Source of the DNA: Emergencia timonensis
GTDB taxonomy: Bacteria > Bacillota > Clostridia > Peptostreptococcales > Anaerovoracaceae
Reading direction: 5' to 3'
Length of the DNA stretch: 64,000 nt
Assembly (NCBI RefSeq): GCF_900086585.1
Contig: NZ_FLKM01000009.1
Location: forward strand, 2,108,001 to 2,172,000
This document shows, piece after piece, positions 42,501-50,619 of this stretch. A program made the position numbers and the translations under genes. Every line of letters begins with the position of its first letter. Positions within the stretch are counted from its first letter, which is position 1. The notes beneath the pieces were generated by a model. It did not search any database. It saw only the letters and a list, made by a program, of their open reading frames with translations, and was not told the DNA's origin.

Positions 42501-43265
42501 TTAAAACGATTCTGCGTCTGCAGCAGCTTCAGCTGCAGCCTCTTCTACTGCTTCTCCTTCAGCTGGACCTTCATCAAAACTCTCGCCCTGGTTTGCTTCG
42601 ATAACAGCGTCAGCCATTCTGCCGGCAATCAGTTTCACAGCTCTGATTGCGTCGTCGTTGGCAGGAATGATGTAATCTACATCATCAGGATCACAGTTAG
42701 TATCTACAATTCCAACGATAGGAATACCAAGAATTCTAGCTTCTTTTACTGCAATTCTTTCTTTCTTAGGGTCCACGATGAATAATGCGCCTGGCATTCC
42801 CTTCATGTCTTTAATTCCGCCTAAGAACTTTTCTAATCTATCGTGTTCAGCTCTCAGTTTAATTACTTCTTTTTTGGAAAGCTTCTCAAAAGTTCCGTCT
42901 TCTTCCATCTTTTCGATGTCGTTCAGTCTTTTGATTCTTCCGCTGATTGTCTTGTAGTTGGTCAGCATTCCGCCCAGCCATCTTTCGCTTACAAAGTACT
43001 GTCCGCATCTTTTAGCTTCGTCAACGATAGCATTCTGCGCCTGTTTCTTTGTGCCTACGAAAAGGATTGGCTTTCCGCTTTCTCCAACTTCCTTCATGAA
43101 ATCATATGCTTCTTCGATTTTCTTTACAGTCTTCTGTAAGTCGATGATATAGATTCCGTTTCTCTCTGTAAAGATGTAAGGAGCCATCTTAGGGTTCCAT
43201 CTTCTCGTCTGATGTCCAAAGTGTACACCAGCTTCTAGTAATTGTTTCATTGAAATTACTGCCAT
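42501..43265 (-). CDS. rpsB: 30S ribosomal protein S2
   Basis: 254 residues from the ATG at 43265, with an AGGAGG site 7 nt upstream and the standard N-terminus MAVISMKQLLEAGVHFGHQTRRWNPKM. A longer frame to 43457 reads through the leader and is not used. Blocks LFVGTKKQAQNAIVDEA, WLGGMLTNYKTI and GIVDTNCDPDDVDYIIPANDDAIRA are intact. The acidic Glu/Ala C-terminal tail is typical for clostridia. Confidence 0.98.
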   Translation of the reverse strand: MAVISMKQLLEAGVHFGHQTRRWNPKMAPYIFTERNGIYIIDLQKTVKKIEEAYDFMKEVGESGKPILFVGTKKQAQNAIVDEAKRCGQYFVSERWLGGMLTNYKTISGRIKRLNDIEKMEEDGTFEKLSKKEVIKLRAEHDRLEKFLGGIKDMKGMPGALFIVDPKKERIAVKEARILGIPIVGIVDTNCDPDDVDYIIPANDDAIRAVKLIAGRMADAVIEANQGESFDEGPAEGEAVEEAAAEAAADAESF

Positions 43266-43382
43266 TTTGTTTCCTCCTGGTTTAACCTTCCACTCGGTCT
43301 CGCGTGCATAAAACCGCATCTCTCGTGCGGCACCACCTAGCAAAACAACCGGGTGTGCAAATTTGAAATAATAAATGTTATT

Positions 43383-43410
43383 AAAAAATATCGGCTCAAG
43401 GACGAGCCGA
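43383..43410 (-). terminator. Hairpin with T-run at the 5' edge of the rpsB transcript
   Basis: TCGGCTC/GAGCCGA stem with a 6-nt loop, then ATATTTTTT on the minus strand. It may terminate the upstream LytTR gene; it begins about where rpsB transcription should start, so it may also be part of the rpsB leader. Confidence 0.6.
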
Positions 43411-43415
43411 CAATA

Positions 43416-43444
43416 ATTATATGCTATTTTGCTTGAAATTGCAA
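43416..43444 (-). promoter_or_regulatory. rpsB-tsf promoter
   Basis: Minus strand TTGCAA (43439-43444), 17-nt spacer, TATAAT (43416-43421). It gives a leader of ~145 nt with GC-rich hairpins before rpsB. Confidence 0.8.
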
Positions 43445-43453
43445 GCTTTTTTC

Positions 43454-43795
43454 TCACTTTATCGCTGTTTTTTTCAAATATAGTTTGTATCGTTGTCTAG
43501 TTTTGATAAAATTCTGCCTGCCTAAACCAAAAGTGAAGCCGTTATCAAAGTAAATCGTCTGATCCGTCATAGAGATCACCTTCTCCAGGTTGATATAACA
43601 ACCCTTGAGACAACAGAAAAAACGACTGTCGAGGAGCGGCTCTACATGTTCCATACGTTCATAAAAATCATACTCTTTTTCGTCGGTAACAATACGCAGT
43701 TTCCGTTTATCCTTCATGACCATGACTACATCACTTACTCTGACTTTTGCTGTTTCTTTTCCGCAGATGATTGGAATATATTTTTCTTCGTTCAT
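43454..43795 (-). CDS. Stand-alone LytTR DNA-binding protein
   Basis: 113 residues that are almost only a LytTR domain: VRVSDVVMVMKDKRKLRIVTDEKEYDFYERMEHVEPLLDSRFFCCLKGCYINLEKV and FTFGLGRQNFIKTRQRYKLYL. There is no receiver domain and no membrane segment. Its stop lies 10 nt upstream of the rpsB -35 box, so it may read into rpsB unless stopped at 43383-43410. Function unknown; such short LytTR proteins can be auto-regulated or controlled by a membrane inhibitor, but no inhibitor gene is adjacent. Confidence 0.85.
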   Translation of the reverse strand: MNEEKYIPIICGKETAKVRVSDVVMVMKDKRKLRIVTDEKEYDFYERMEHVEPLLDSRFFCCLKGCYINLEKVISMTDQTIYFDNGFTFGLGRQNFIKTRQRYKLYLKKTAIK

Positions 43796-43946
43796 ACTTC
43801 ATTTCCTCCTTTTATCATTTAATCCATTCTCTACCTAAATTGTAAAATAGTAGTAGAAAAAAATCTAAGGGAGTAAACCTACTTTTTCCAACAAAATGCG
43901 ACATCAGTCGACAAAATATTACTATTTGCCGTAAAATCCTGCCAAC

Positions 43947-43991
43947 AAAAAAGCGGCGTCTGTATAAATATATTGATTACAGCATGCCGCT
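43947..43991 (-). terminator. Terminator of gmk-rpoZ
   Basis: Minus strand stem GCGGCATGCTGTA paired with TACAGACGCCGC (one bulge), A/T loop, then six T, 23 nt past the rpoZ stop. Confidence 0.88.
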
Positions 43992-44013
43992 AGCTTTGTA
44001 TGATTAAGGTCCG

Positions 44014-44226
44014 TTAACCTTCCATCTCTTCTATATTCTCGCGCTTATATGTGATCAGGTCTTCTGCAATTTCGTGGGCAGCGATGGACACCGGTTTGTT
44101 GATCTCACAATCTGTCAATACAGGTTTTCCATCGATGATGTCCCTGGCCCTCTTGGCAGCCATGACAACGATAGTATATCTGCTGTCGGCTTTCTTTCTT
44201 ATTTCATTGATTGATGGGTATAGCAT
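44014..44226 (-). CDS. rpoZ: RNA polymerase omega subunit
   Basis: 70 residues. MLYPSINEIRKKADSRYTIVVMAAKRARDI carries the family core (YtLVi-aakRAR-i), followed by SIAAHEIAEDLITY. It aids assembly and stability of RNA polymerase. It overlaps gmk by 1 nt, the normal clostridial arrangement. Confidence 0.95.
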   Translation of the reverse strand: MLYPSINEIRKKADSRYTIVVMAAKRARDIIDGKPVLTDCEINKPVSIAAHEIAEDLITYKRENIEEMEG

Positions 44227-44846
44227 TAAACTTCCTCCTTGTACTTTTCAATAAGTTTGTAAATACTCTGAGACACGCGCGAATGTTCTGCCATAACGAT
44301 GGCTTTCACTCTTGCTACTGCCTCTTCTAAATCACCATTGACAACACAATAGTCGTATTTATCTATGTATGATACTTCCTTCAAAGTCTGGGATAGCCGC
44401 AGATTGATGGCTTCTTCTGTCTCTGAACCGCGACCTGTAATTCTCTTGCGAAGTTCTGCCATAGACGGTGGCAGGATAAAGATAAAAATCCCATTGGGGT
44501 AGGCTTCCTTCACTTTAAGGGCTCCCTGGATATCAATCTCCAAAACCACATCGACGCCATTGCTCAGCTTTTCTATTACCTTTTCTCTAGGGGTGCCGTA
44601 AAAATTGCCGTATACTTCAGCATACTCAAGAAAACCACCCTTTTCTATCTCGGTCAGAAAATCCTCTCTCTCTGTAAAATAATAGCTTTTGCCATCAATC
44701 TCACCAGGTCTTGGATTCCTGGTCGTCATAGAAACAGAGATCTCAACCTTGCTCTCCTCTACAAGCCTCTGGCAAATCGTTCCTTTACCAGCGCCTGATG
44801 GGCCTGATATAATAAATAGTTTTCCTGAATGTTCTGCTTTATCCAT
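44226..44846 (-). CDS. gmk: Guanylate kinase
   Basis: 206 residues from the ATG at 44846 (GGAG 8 nt upstream). P-loop GPSGAGKGT, GMP site SVSMTTRNPRPGEIDGKSYYFTERE, VYGNFYGTPRE and lid ILPPSMAELRKRITGRGSE. It converts GMP to GDP. An ATG at 44879 would add 11 residues with no ribosome site. A ~130-nt leader with hairpins separates it from its promoter. Confidence 0.97.
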   Translation of the reverse strand: MDKAEHSGKLFIISGPSGAGKGTICQRLVEESKVEISVSMTTRNPRPGEIDGKSYYFTEREDFLTEIEKGGFLEYAEVYGNFYGTPREKVIEKLSNGVDVVLEIDIQGALKVKEAYPNGIFIFILPPSMAELRKRITGRGSETEEAINLRLSQTLKEVSYIDKYDYCVVNGDLEEAVARVKAIVMAEHSRVSQSIYKLIEKYKEEV

Positions 44847-44981
44847 TGTTTTCTCCTCAAAGCTGTTGTTGCGTTTCAAACGGAGCGAAGCTCCTTGCAG
44901 GCTTCCCTTGTCAAGGACCAGGGCAGCTTGCGGCAGATGCAGGGCGCTTCAGCACTTCCGGCGTCTGTCATATGAGTTAAT

Positions 44982-45010
44982 ATTATAGCATTTTTCTTCC
45001 GTTACTTCAA
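44982..45010 (-). promoter_or_regulatory. Promoter of gmk-rpoZ
   Basis: Minus strand TTGAAG (45005-45010), 17-nt spacer, TATAAT (44982-44987). The leader down to gmk contains a perfect GGAGC-TTC-GCTCC hairpin and a CCCTG...CAAGGG hairpin. Confidence 0.75.
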
Positions 45011-45026
45011 GAATAATCAGCCGGAA

Positions 45027-45911
45027 TTATTCGATATTTTGTACCTGTTCTCTGATTTTTTCTATTTCAGCTTTGACTTGCAGCATCAAATTGGTAATTT
45101 CGATATCATTAGCCTTTGATCCGATGGTATTTGCCTCCCTGTTCATCTCCTGTACGAGGAAGTCCAGCTTTTTGCCGTCAGGCTGGCTGCTCTTAGAAAT
45201 GATGGATTTCAGTTGATCCATGTGGCTGTTGAGCCGGGTCAGCTCTTCCGTGATGTTGCACTTATCTGCAAAGATTGCCGCCTCCACCAAAATTCTGTCT
45301 TCAGGAATGGCCACGCTGCCTCCGATGAGTTCTTTGATTCGCTCTCTGAGCTTCTCAGTATAAGCCTTCGGTACCAGGTCTGCTCTTTCTTCAATTTGGT
45401 CAACCAGCCCTTTGATGATATCCCCGCGCATGACCAGATCCGCCGCTAGTTTTTCTCCCTCTATGCCGCGCATTTTCTCTAAATTTACACATGCTTCCTT
45501 TACAGGAGCTAGGATGCATTTCGTCATCTCTTCTTCGTCATCTACATCCGGTATGGATTTCAACACGTCTGGCATTCCCGCCAGCATCTGCAGCGAAATA
45601 TCTCCCGATACATCAAAGCCTTCCTGCAGTGCGCGCAGATTGTCAAAATACTGCTGAGCAACCATCGTATTTAATTTGATATTCACATCGTTTTCAGTCA
45701 GGTTTTCCACCATAATTGAGACGTCCACCTTGCCTCGTTTGATTTTTTCTTTGACTGTAGTCTTGATCTTGTCCTCAACAAAGGAATACCGTCTGGGCAT
45801 TTTTACTGTTATATCAGAATATCTGTGATTTACCGACTTTATTTCAACGATTATGTTCCTCTTTCCGTCATTATATTCGCTTCTTCCGAAGCCAGTCATG
45901 CTTTTTATCAT
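45027..45911 (-). CDS. yicC: YicC/YloC-family endoribonuclease
   Basis: 294 residues. N-terminus MIKSMTGFGRSEY and VEIKSVNHRYSDITVKMPRRYSFVEDKIK; C-terminus DQLKSIISKSSQPDGKKLDFLVQEMNREANTIGSKANDIEITNLMLQVKAEIEKIREQVQNIE. These are diagnostic for YicC. Members cleave RNA as a clam-shaped hexamer. Upstream of gmk-rpoZ as in most clostridia, with its own promoter facing away from rqcH. Confidence 0.95.
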   Translation of the reverse strand: MIKSMTGFGRSEYNDGKRNIIVEIKSVNHRYSDITVKMPRRYSFVEDKIKTTVKEKIKRGKVDVSIMVENLTENDVNIKLNTMVAQQYFDNLRALQEGFDVSGDISLQMLAGMPDVLKSIPDVDDEEEMTKCILAPVKEACVNLEKMRGIEGEKLAADLVMRGDIIKGLVDQIEERADLVPKAYTEKLRERIKELIGGSVAIPEDRILVEAAIFADKCNITEELTRLNSHMDQLKSIISKSSQPDGKKLDFLVQEMNREANTIGSKANDIEITNLMLQVKAEIEKIREQVQNIE

Positions 45912-45972
45912 CTGTGGTTCTCCAATCTTTTATACGTTACCTTCGTCAACGGAAGGCAATGATAATACATAT

Positions 45973-46001
45973 ATTTTACCACAAATCGCGGTCGTTGACA
46001 A
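45973..46001 (-). promoter_or_regulatory. Promoter of yicC
   Basis: Minus strand TTGTCA (45996-46001), 17-nt spacer, TAAAAT (45973-45978). Its -35 box overlaps the -35 box of the divergent rqcH promoter. Confidence 0.7.
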
Positions 46002-46024
46002 ATCAATACGAATAAGGGTACAAT
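45995..46024 (+). promoter_or_regulatory. Promoter of rqcH
   Basis: TTGACA (45995-46000), 18-nt spacer, TACAAT (46019-46024), ~60 nt before the ATG. Confidence 0.7.
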
Positions 46025-46092
46025 AGAAAATATCTAAAAAAAAGAGAACATCGTGGAAGAACTCACCACCATCGAATGAAAGGAACTCAATT

Positions 46093-47760
46093 ATGGCTTT
46101 TGACGGAATCATCACCTGCGCTATGGTAAAAGAGCTGCAGAACAAGATTTATTTAGGCAAAATAGAAAAAGTTTATCAGCCGGAAAATGATGAGCTTGTT
46201 TTTCATATACACACCAAAACCGGTAACGTAAAGCTGTTCGCCTCCGTGGGAAGCGCCCACGCCAGGCTGCATTTTATCGAGGAGAACCCAAAGAATCCCC
46301 CTGTCCCTCTGGCGTTCTGCATGCTGCTTCGCAAACATCTGCAGGGCGGCAGAATCGTGGAAATTTCTCAAAAAGATTCTGAACGGATCATAGAAATCTC
46401 TCTCGAAACCCTCAACGAACTGGGATTTAACGTATCTAAGAAGCTGATATTCGAAATCATGGGCAAGCACAGCAACATCATTTTAGTCGACATGACTACA
46501 GGGAAGATTATCGACAGCATCAAGCGGGTCTCCATCGACGTCAACAGGGTTCGTCAGGTGCTGCCAGGCAAAGAGTACGAGTATCCGCCGGTCCAAGACA
46601 AAATTCCCTTCAAAGTCATCACGGCAGATCAGCTGGGAGCCATCGATGCGAACAGCAAAGCCATTCTCTCTCAGGTCGGCGGTATTTCTCCCGCCATTGC
46701 TTGGGAGTTGACAGCGAAAAAAGACCGCTATGGATTTCTGCAGCAGATTCTCGAATCTATCGCCAGCGGCACCTTCGTGCCGCGCGTCTATCTCGACGAA
46801 AAGGACGTTCCGCAGGAATTCCATATCACGGACCTCACAGAATACGAAGACGCAGCCAGGCGCATGGACTTTCAAACCTTGAGCCAATGTCTGGCTTACT
46901 ACTTTGACAACAAGGCATCCTCCAACAGAGCCAGACAGAAGTCTCACGATCTGGTTAAATCGGTCACCACCACTTTGGACAAATTGTATCTGAAAAAACA
47001 GCGTCTTTCAGAGGATCTATTGAAGGCCGAAAATTCAGAGGACTTGCGGCTCTACGGGGAGCTTTTGACTGCCAATATGCACTTGATCAAACCTGGCGAT
47101 AAATCAGTAGAAGTCGTCAACTACTATGACAATTCCACCGTGAAGATTCCCCTGGATGAACGTCATACGCCGGCAAAAAACGCGCAGCAGTACTTCAAAC
47201 GTTACGGGAAGGCAAAGACGGCAGTCAAGGAGAAGCAGATTCAGCTAGAAGAAGTAGACGATGATATCAAGTATTTAGAATCCGTTCTAAGCTATTTAAA
47301 TAATACTGATAGCATCGAAGAGATTGAAGCCCTGCGTACGGAACTCATTGAAACGGGATACATCAGGCGCAGAAAAACCACCTTCAAAGAGAAAAAGTAC
47401 AAGCCCCAACCCCACAGATATGAAACTACCGACGGATTCACCGTACTGGTGGGCAGAAACAATAAAGAGAATGATTATCTAACCCTAAAAACTGCCTCAA
47501 AGGCAGACATTTGGTTTCACACCAAAGACATCCCCGGCTCTCACGTAATCGTGCAGACTGACGGCAAAGAATTGTCTGAGAGCGATATCTTCGAGGCCGC
47601 AGCGATTGCCGCTTACCACAGTAAAGGACGCACTTCCGAAAACGTTCCGGTAGACTACGTGGCAGTCAGATATGTCAAAAAACCTGCCGGCGCAAAACCA
47701 GGCATGGTCATATTCACCAACAACAAGACAGTCTGGGTGAATCCCGGATTGCCAGAATAA
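46093..47760 (+). CDS. rqcH: RqcH / NFACT-family ribosome quality control factor
   Basis: 555 residues. NFACT-N domain from MAFDGIITCAMVKELQ, with FASVGSAHARLHFIEENPKNPPVPLAFCMLLRKHLQGGRI. A coiled-coil middle (TTLDKLYLKKQRLSEDLLKAEN...) and the C-terminal NFACT-R domain (DGFTVLVGRNNKENDYLTLKTASKADIWFHTKDIPGSHVIV) complete the layout. It binds stalled 50S subunits and adds Ala tails; older annotations call it fibronectin-binding FbpA. AAAGGA precedes the ATG. Monocistronic, with a terminator after it. Confidence 0.95.
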   Translation: MAFDGIITCAMVKELQNKIYLGKIEKVYQPENDELVFHIHTKTGNVKLFASVGSAHARLHFIEENPKNPPVPLAFCMLLRKHLQGGRIVEISQKDSERIIEISLETLNELGFNVSKKLIFEIMGKHSNIILVDMTTGKIIDSIKRVSIDVNRVRQVLPGKEYEYPPVQDKIPFKVITADQLGAIDANSKAILSQVGGISPAIAWELTAKKDRYGFLQQILESIASGTFVPRVYLDEKDVPQEFHITDLTEYEDAARRMDFQTLSQCLAYYFDNKASSNRARQKSHDLVKSVTTTLDKLYLKKQRLSEDLLKAENSEDLRLYGELLTANMHLIKPGDKSVEVVNYYDNSTVKIPLDERHTPAKNAQQYFKRYGKAKTAVKEKQIQLEEVDDDIKYLESVLSYLNNTDSIEEIEALRTELIETGYIRRRKTTFKEKKYKPQPHRYETTDGFTVLVGRNNKENDYLTLKTASKADIWFHTKDIPGSHVIVQTDGKELSESDIFEAAAIAAYHSKGRTSENVPVDYVAVRYVKKPAGAKPGMVIFTNNKTVWVNPGLPE

Positions 47761-47769
47761 TAAAAGGAA

Positions 47770-47803
47770 AAACGGCTTTTGATAGAATCATCAGCCGTTT
47801 TTT
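47770..47803 (+). terminator. Terminator of rqcH
   Basis: 8-bp stem AAACGGCT/AGCCGTTT, 15-nt loop, T-run; 10 nt past the stop. Confidence 0.88.
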
Positions 47804-47913
47804 GCTTTTATTTACAGTAAATTATTTACATTAGTTTGTATTCCTTTTATAATAGTGTTATACCATATATTTACAGAAATATTCTTATTCGTCATCATAG
47901 AAAGGAATTGCAC

Positions 47914-48480
47914 ATGCTTATCAATGACAGCATAAATACGATTCAATTGCCGTTGAAAAAAGACTTAATGTTCAGCCTTATCATGAATGACCAGGCACTC
48001 TGCAAAAGTCTTCTTGAAAGAATACTGCCAGCAAAGAAAATTCGAACCCTTCAAGTCTGCGAAGGCTCCAATATGGAAATACAGAAGACCCTCTTCACTG
48101 GAATCATTTCAAAGACCGTCCGCCTGGATGTGCTTTTTGAGGGGGACGACTCTTGGTATGATGTCGAAATGATGGATTCATCCAATCTCTTCATGCCCGG
48201 GTAAAGGAGTTCAACGCTTCGCTCCCCCAGGAGCGGGGCTCTTTACGCTGTCCGTTTCGCCTTGCCAGCTAAAGCTGGGGCGAAAAGGCAACACGTCTGA
48301 ATGGAGGCGGAGACTGATGACACTAGATGAACAGATGCGACTTGATCGTGAAAAAGCTTTTGATGAAGGCAAAATCCAGGAAAAGATAGAAACTGCTCGT
48401 CGAATGAAGGCGGAGGGAATCGAGACAGTCCTGATATGCTAAATCACAGGACTTGCCATTGAAGAAATCGACAATCTATA
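47914..48480 (+). pseudogene. Decayed PD-(D/E)XK transposase/Rpn-like gene
   Basis: The N-terminal piece (47914-48204) reads LPLKKDLMFSLIMNDQALCKSLLERILPAKKIRTLQV and VRLDVLFEGDDSWYDVEMM, matching the start of PDDEXK_2 proteins, including the RLDV and YDVEM nuclease motifs. It stops early. A second piece (48317-48480) reads MTLDEQMRLDREKAFDEGKIQEKIETARRMKAEGIETVLIC-stop-ITGLAIEEIDNL, the usual coiled tail of the family, broken by a TAA. About 110 nt of unrelated hairpin-rich sequence lies between them. Intact members have roughly 250-320 residues. Confidence 0.85.
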
Positions 48481-48496
48481 GTCAATTTTACAAATG

Positions 48497-48541
48497 AAAA
48501 AGCGTAAGACGGTTATTCTTATAATTGCCTTACGCTTTTTC
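48497..48541. terminator. Bidirectional terminator
   Basis: Perfect 12-bp stem AAAAAGCGTAAG/CTTACGCTTTTT between the decayed PD-(D/E)XK gene and the convergent hydantoinase-like gene, with T-runs on both strands. Confidence 0.88.
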
Positions 48542-48547
48542 TTTCCC

Positions 48548-50551
48548 TTATTCTGCCGCTGCCTTTCCGATGACTTTTGTCTCCAGAAACAGGCGTGTAC
48601 CCTCGCCGCCGGCTAAATCATAATAGTCTTCAAAGACGGCCAGCTCTACTTTGATGCTGCCTTCAGCGCCCTGATCTACCGCTTTCTGGTAAGCCCTTTC
48701 TTCAGCAATTCTCTTTGCTTCGTCCAACGCTTGATCATAATATTCGAAGGTGACGACTTCAGCACCACCTGTCACCATAAAGTTTCCAAATCCGCCCTTA
48801 TATGCACACGGCTCAATTTTTACCGCATATTCAGATACAATGCTGCCGACTGCCGCGCCGATGGCGTTGGCAACTTTTGCATATTCAGGTATGTCGGCAG
48901 CAGTTCCAAGCAAATCAGATACATCCTTAAGGAAGATTCTCGTCGGCGCACCGATGCCGATCAAATTGATTTTCGCAGCGAAGTCAGCTTTCAGAAATTG
49001 AAAACCGCCTTTTTGCCTCGATGATTCGAAGATATACCTGGTCAGCTTTTCCATTGCTGCTCTGTTGGCAGGCGAAGGCTCTTTGCCAGTTTCATATTTC
49101 ATGAAGATCCTCACCAGATTGTCGTAAAGCCTGCACTTTGCCAAGTCATAGATGCTCTGACAGATCTCTTCTGCCGGCTTTCTCGTTACAATATGTAAAT
49201 AGTCAATTCCCATCTTTGAGGCCTGCACATTATAATCTGTATAATCGCCATAGAGATGCATCACATCTGTCGGCGTCACGCCGCAGCGAATGATAACCCC
49301 TTCGTCTTCCAACCGCTTCGTTTTAAAAATATAGGGGCTGACACCGACCGCTTCTGCCGCCTCCTCAAAGATCAAAGGACCGTTTGCCAACGCTTCCACC
49401 AGTTTTCTCTCACCAGCCGTGTATTTTTCTATATTCTCAGGCTCATTGAGAAGCATAAAAAACTGGTTGGCAGGATAACTGTACGCCGCATAGGTTGACA
49501 CCAAATTGTGAAGCTTTGTCACCATCTCAGGATGTTTTGCCGCCGCCATACAGAGCGGGACCACTCTCCTCTTGTCCAAGTAAATCTGATTATCCTCATA
49601 TTCCACGGCGCTGTCTCCGCCTAAAGCAAAGGTATCAATGGTTACACCTTTGACCATGGTCTGCCATTCACCGATGGAAATACCTGCTGCGCTGGTTATG
49701 GGCGCACCGTTTTTGACCAGAGCCACGTCACTGGTCGTGCCGCCCATATCCACAATCAGCGCGTCCTTTTGACTGGAAAGCTCCATTGCGCCGATGATGC
49801 TGGCCGCCGGACCGCAGAGCAATGTCTCAACAGGTCTGCTCACAGCGTATTCCCTGCTCATAATGCTGCCGTCGCTTTTGACCACCAATATTGGCAGCTT
49901 CAGACCCAGTTCCTCTAAAGAACGGTCGATAGATGCAAAGAATGCGTTCATTACAGGAAGCAGTCTGGCATTGAGCAAGGCAGTGGCGCCTCTTTTTTGC
50001 ACGTTGATTTCCTGATAAAGGTCATAGCCTCTCACACATGGAACGTCTAGTTCCTCTTTGATAATCTTCTCTGCCAGCAGCTCGTATTTCCCGTCATTGT
50101 ATTTCGGATTCATCTGCACCACAGCGACACTGTCAAATTCACAAAACATTTCTCTGACGTCTGCCCGAAATCGTTCCCAATCGGGTTTCTTTTCCTCGCC
50201 AACTGTTTCTGATGCGTCACCTGGCAGAAAATAAATTTCAGAGACGGGCGGCAGTCCATAGGTTCCCTGCATTTTCTCCACAAACGCAGGTTTCACGCCG
50301 ATAAAAACCAGTTTTGCCCGACCGCCTTTACCTTCCACGCAGGCGTTGGTCGCCAAGGTCGTGGAGAGGGAAATGTGCTCTGCTTTCTTCAATAACTCCT
50401 GATCCAGACAACGCAGCGCTCCCAGAATTCCCACCTTCAGGTCTTTTTTCGTGGTGAGGGTTTTTCCATAAGATAAGACCTGATGACTGGCCGCATCATA
50501 GATGACAGCGTCTGTACAGGTGCCGCCAGTGTCGATACCGATTGCAATCAT
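48548..50551 (-). CDS. Hydantoinase/oxoprolinase-family ATPase-like protein (HyuA-like)
   Basis: 667 residues from the ATG at 50551 (GGAGG 5 nt upstream); an earlier ATG at 50584 has no ribosome site. ASKHA-fold marks: IGIDTGGTCTDAVIYD phosphate loop at residues 4-19, STTLATNACVEGKGGRAKLVFIG, and VDMGGTTSDVALVKNG (second phosphate loop). Length and order match the A subunit of N-methylhydantoinase/5-oxoprolinase. No B subunit gene is present. It is paired with an MtaA-like methyltransferase gene upstream, a combination that suggests corrinoid-methyl metabolism or activation rather than hydantoin hydrolysis. Confidence 0.85.
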   Translation of the reverse strand: MIAIGIDTGGTCTDAVIYDAASHQVLSYGKTLTTKKDLKVGILGALRCLDQELLKKAEHISLSTTLATNACVEGKGGRAKLVFIGVKPAFVEKMQGTYGLPPVSEIYFLPGDASETVGEEKKPDWERFRADVREMFCEFDSVAVVQMNPKYNDGKYELLAEKIIKEELDVPCVRGYDLYQEINVQKRGATALLNARLLPVMNAFFASIDRSLEELGLKLPILVVKSDGSIMSREYAVSRPVETLLCGPAASIIGAMELSSQKDALIVDMGGTTSDVALVKNGAPITSAAGISIGEWQTMVKGVTIDTFALGGDSAVEYEDNQIYLDKRRVVPLCMAAAKHPEMVTKLHNLVSTYAAYSYPANQFFMLLNEPENIEKYTAGERKLVEALANGPLIFEEAAEAVGVSPYIFKTKRLEDEGVIIRCGVTPTDVMHLYGDYTDYNVQASKMGIDYLHIVTRKPAEEICQSIYDLAKCRLYDNLVRIFMKYETGKEPSPANRAAMEKLTRYIFESSRQKGGFQFLKADFAAKINLIGIGAPTRIFLKDVSDLLGTAADIPEYAKVANAIGAAVGSIVSEYAVKIEPCAYKGGFGNFMVTGGAEVVTFEYYDQALDEAKRIAEERAYQKAVDQGAEGSIKVELAVFEDYYDLAGGEGTRLFLETKVIGKAAAE

Positions 50552-50619
50552 ATTTTCCTCCTTCAAGTCAAAAAGCGTTCTCAAGAAAAGTATCCGAAGA
50601 ACGCTTAAATAGATCGATA

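Noticed and set aside
43266..43410. Known ribosomal-protein leader or riboswitch before rpsB
   Set aside because: Hairpins are present, but I could not match them to any leader motif I know with confidence.
42501..43457. Long rpsB form starting at 43457
   Set aside because: The first 64 codons translate the promoter and leader; the AGGAGG-preceded ATG at 43265 gives the standard N-terminus.
48548..50551. HyuA-like gene as the missing hydantoinase of the 33-41-kb cluster
   Set aside because: It is 8 kb away, across core genes, lacks HyuB and pairs with a methyltransferase, so the link is too weak to claim.
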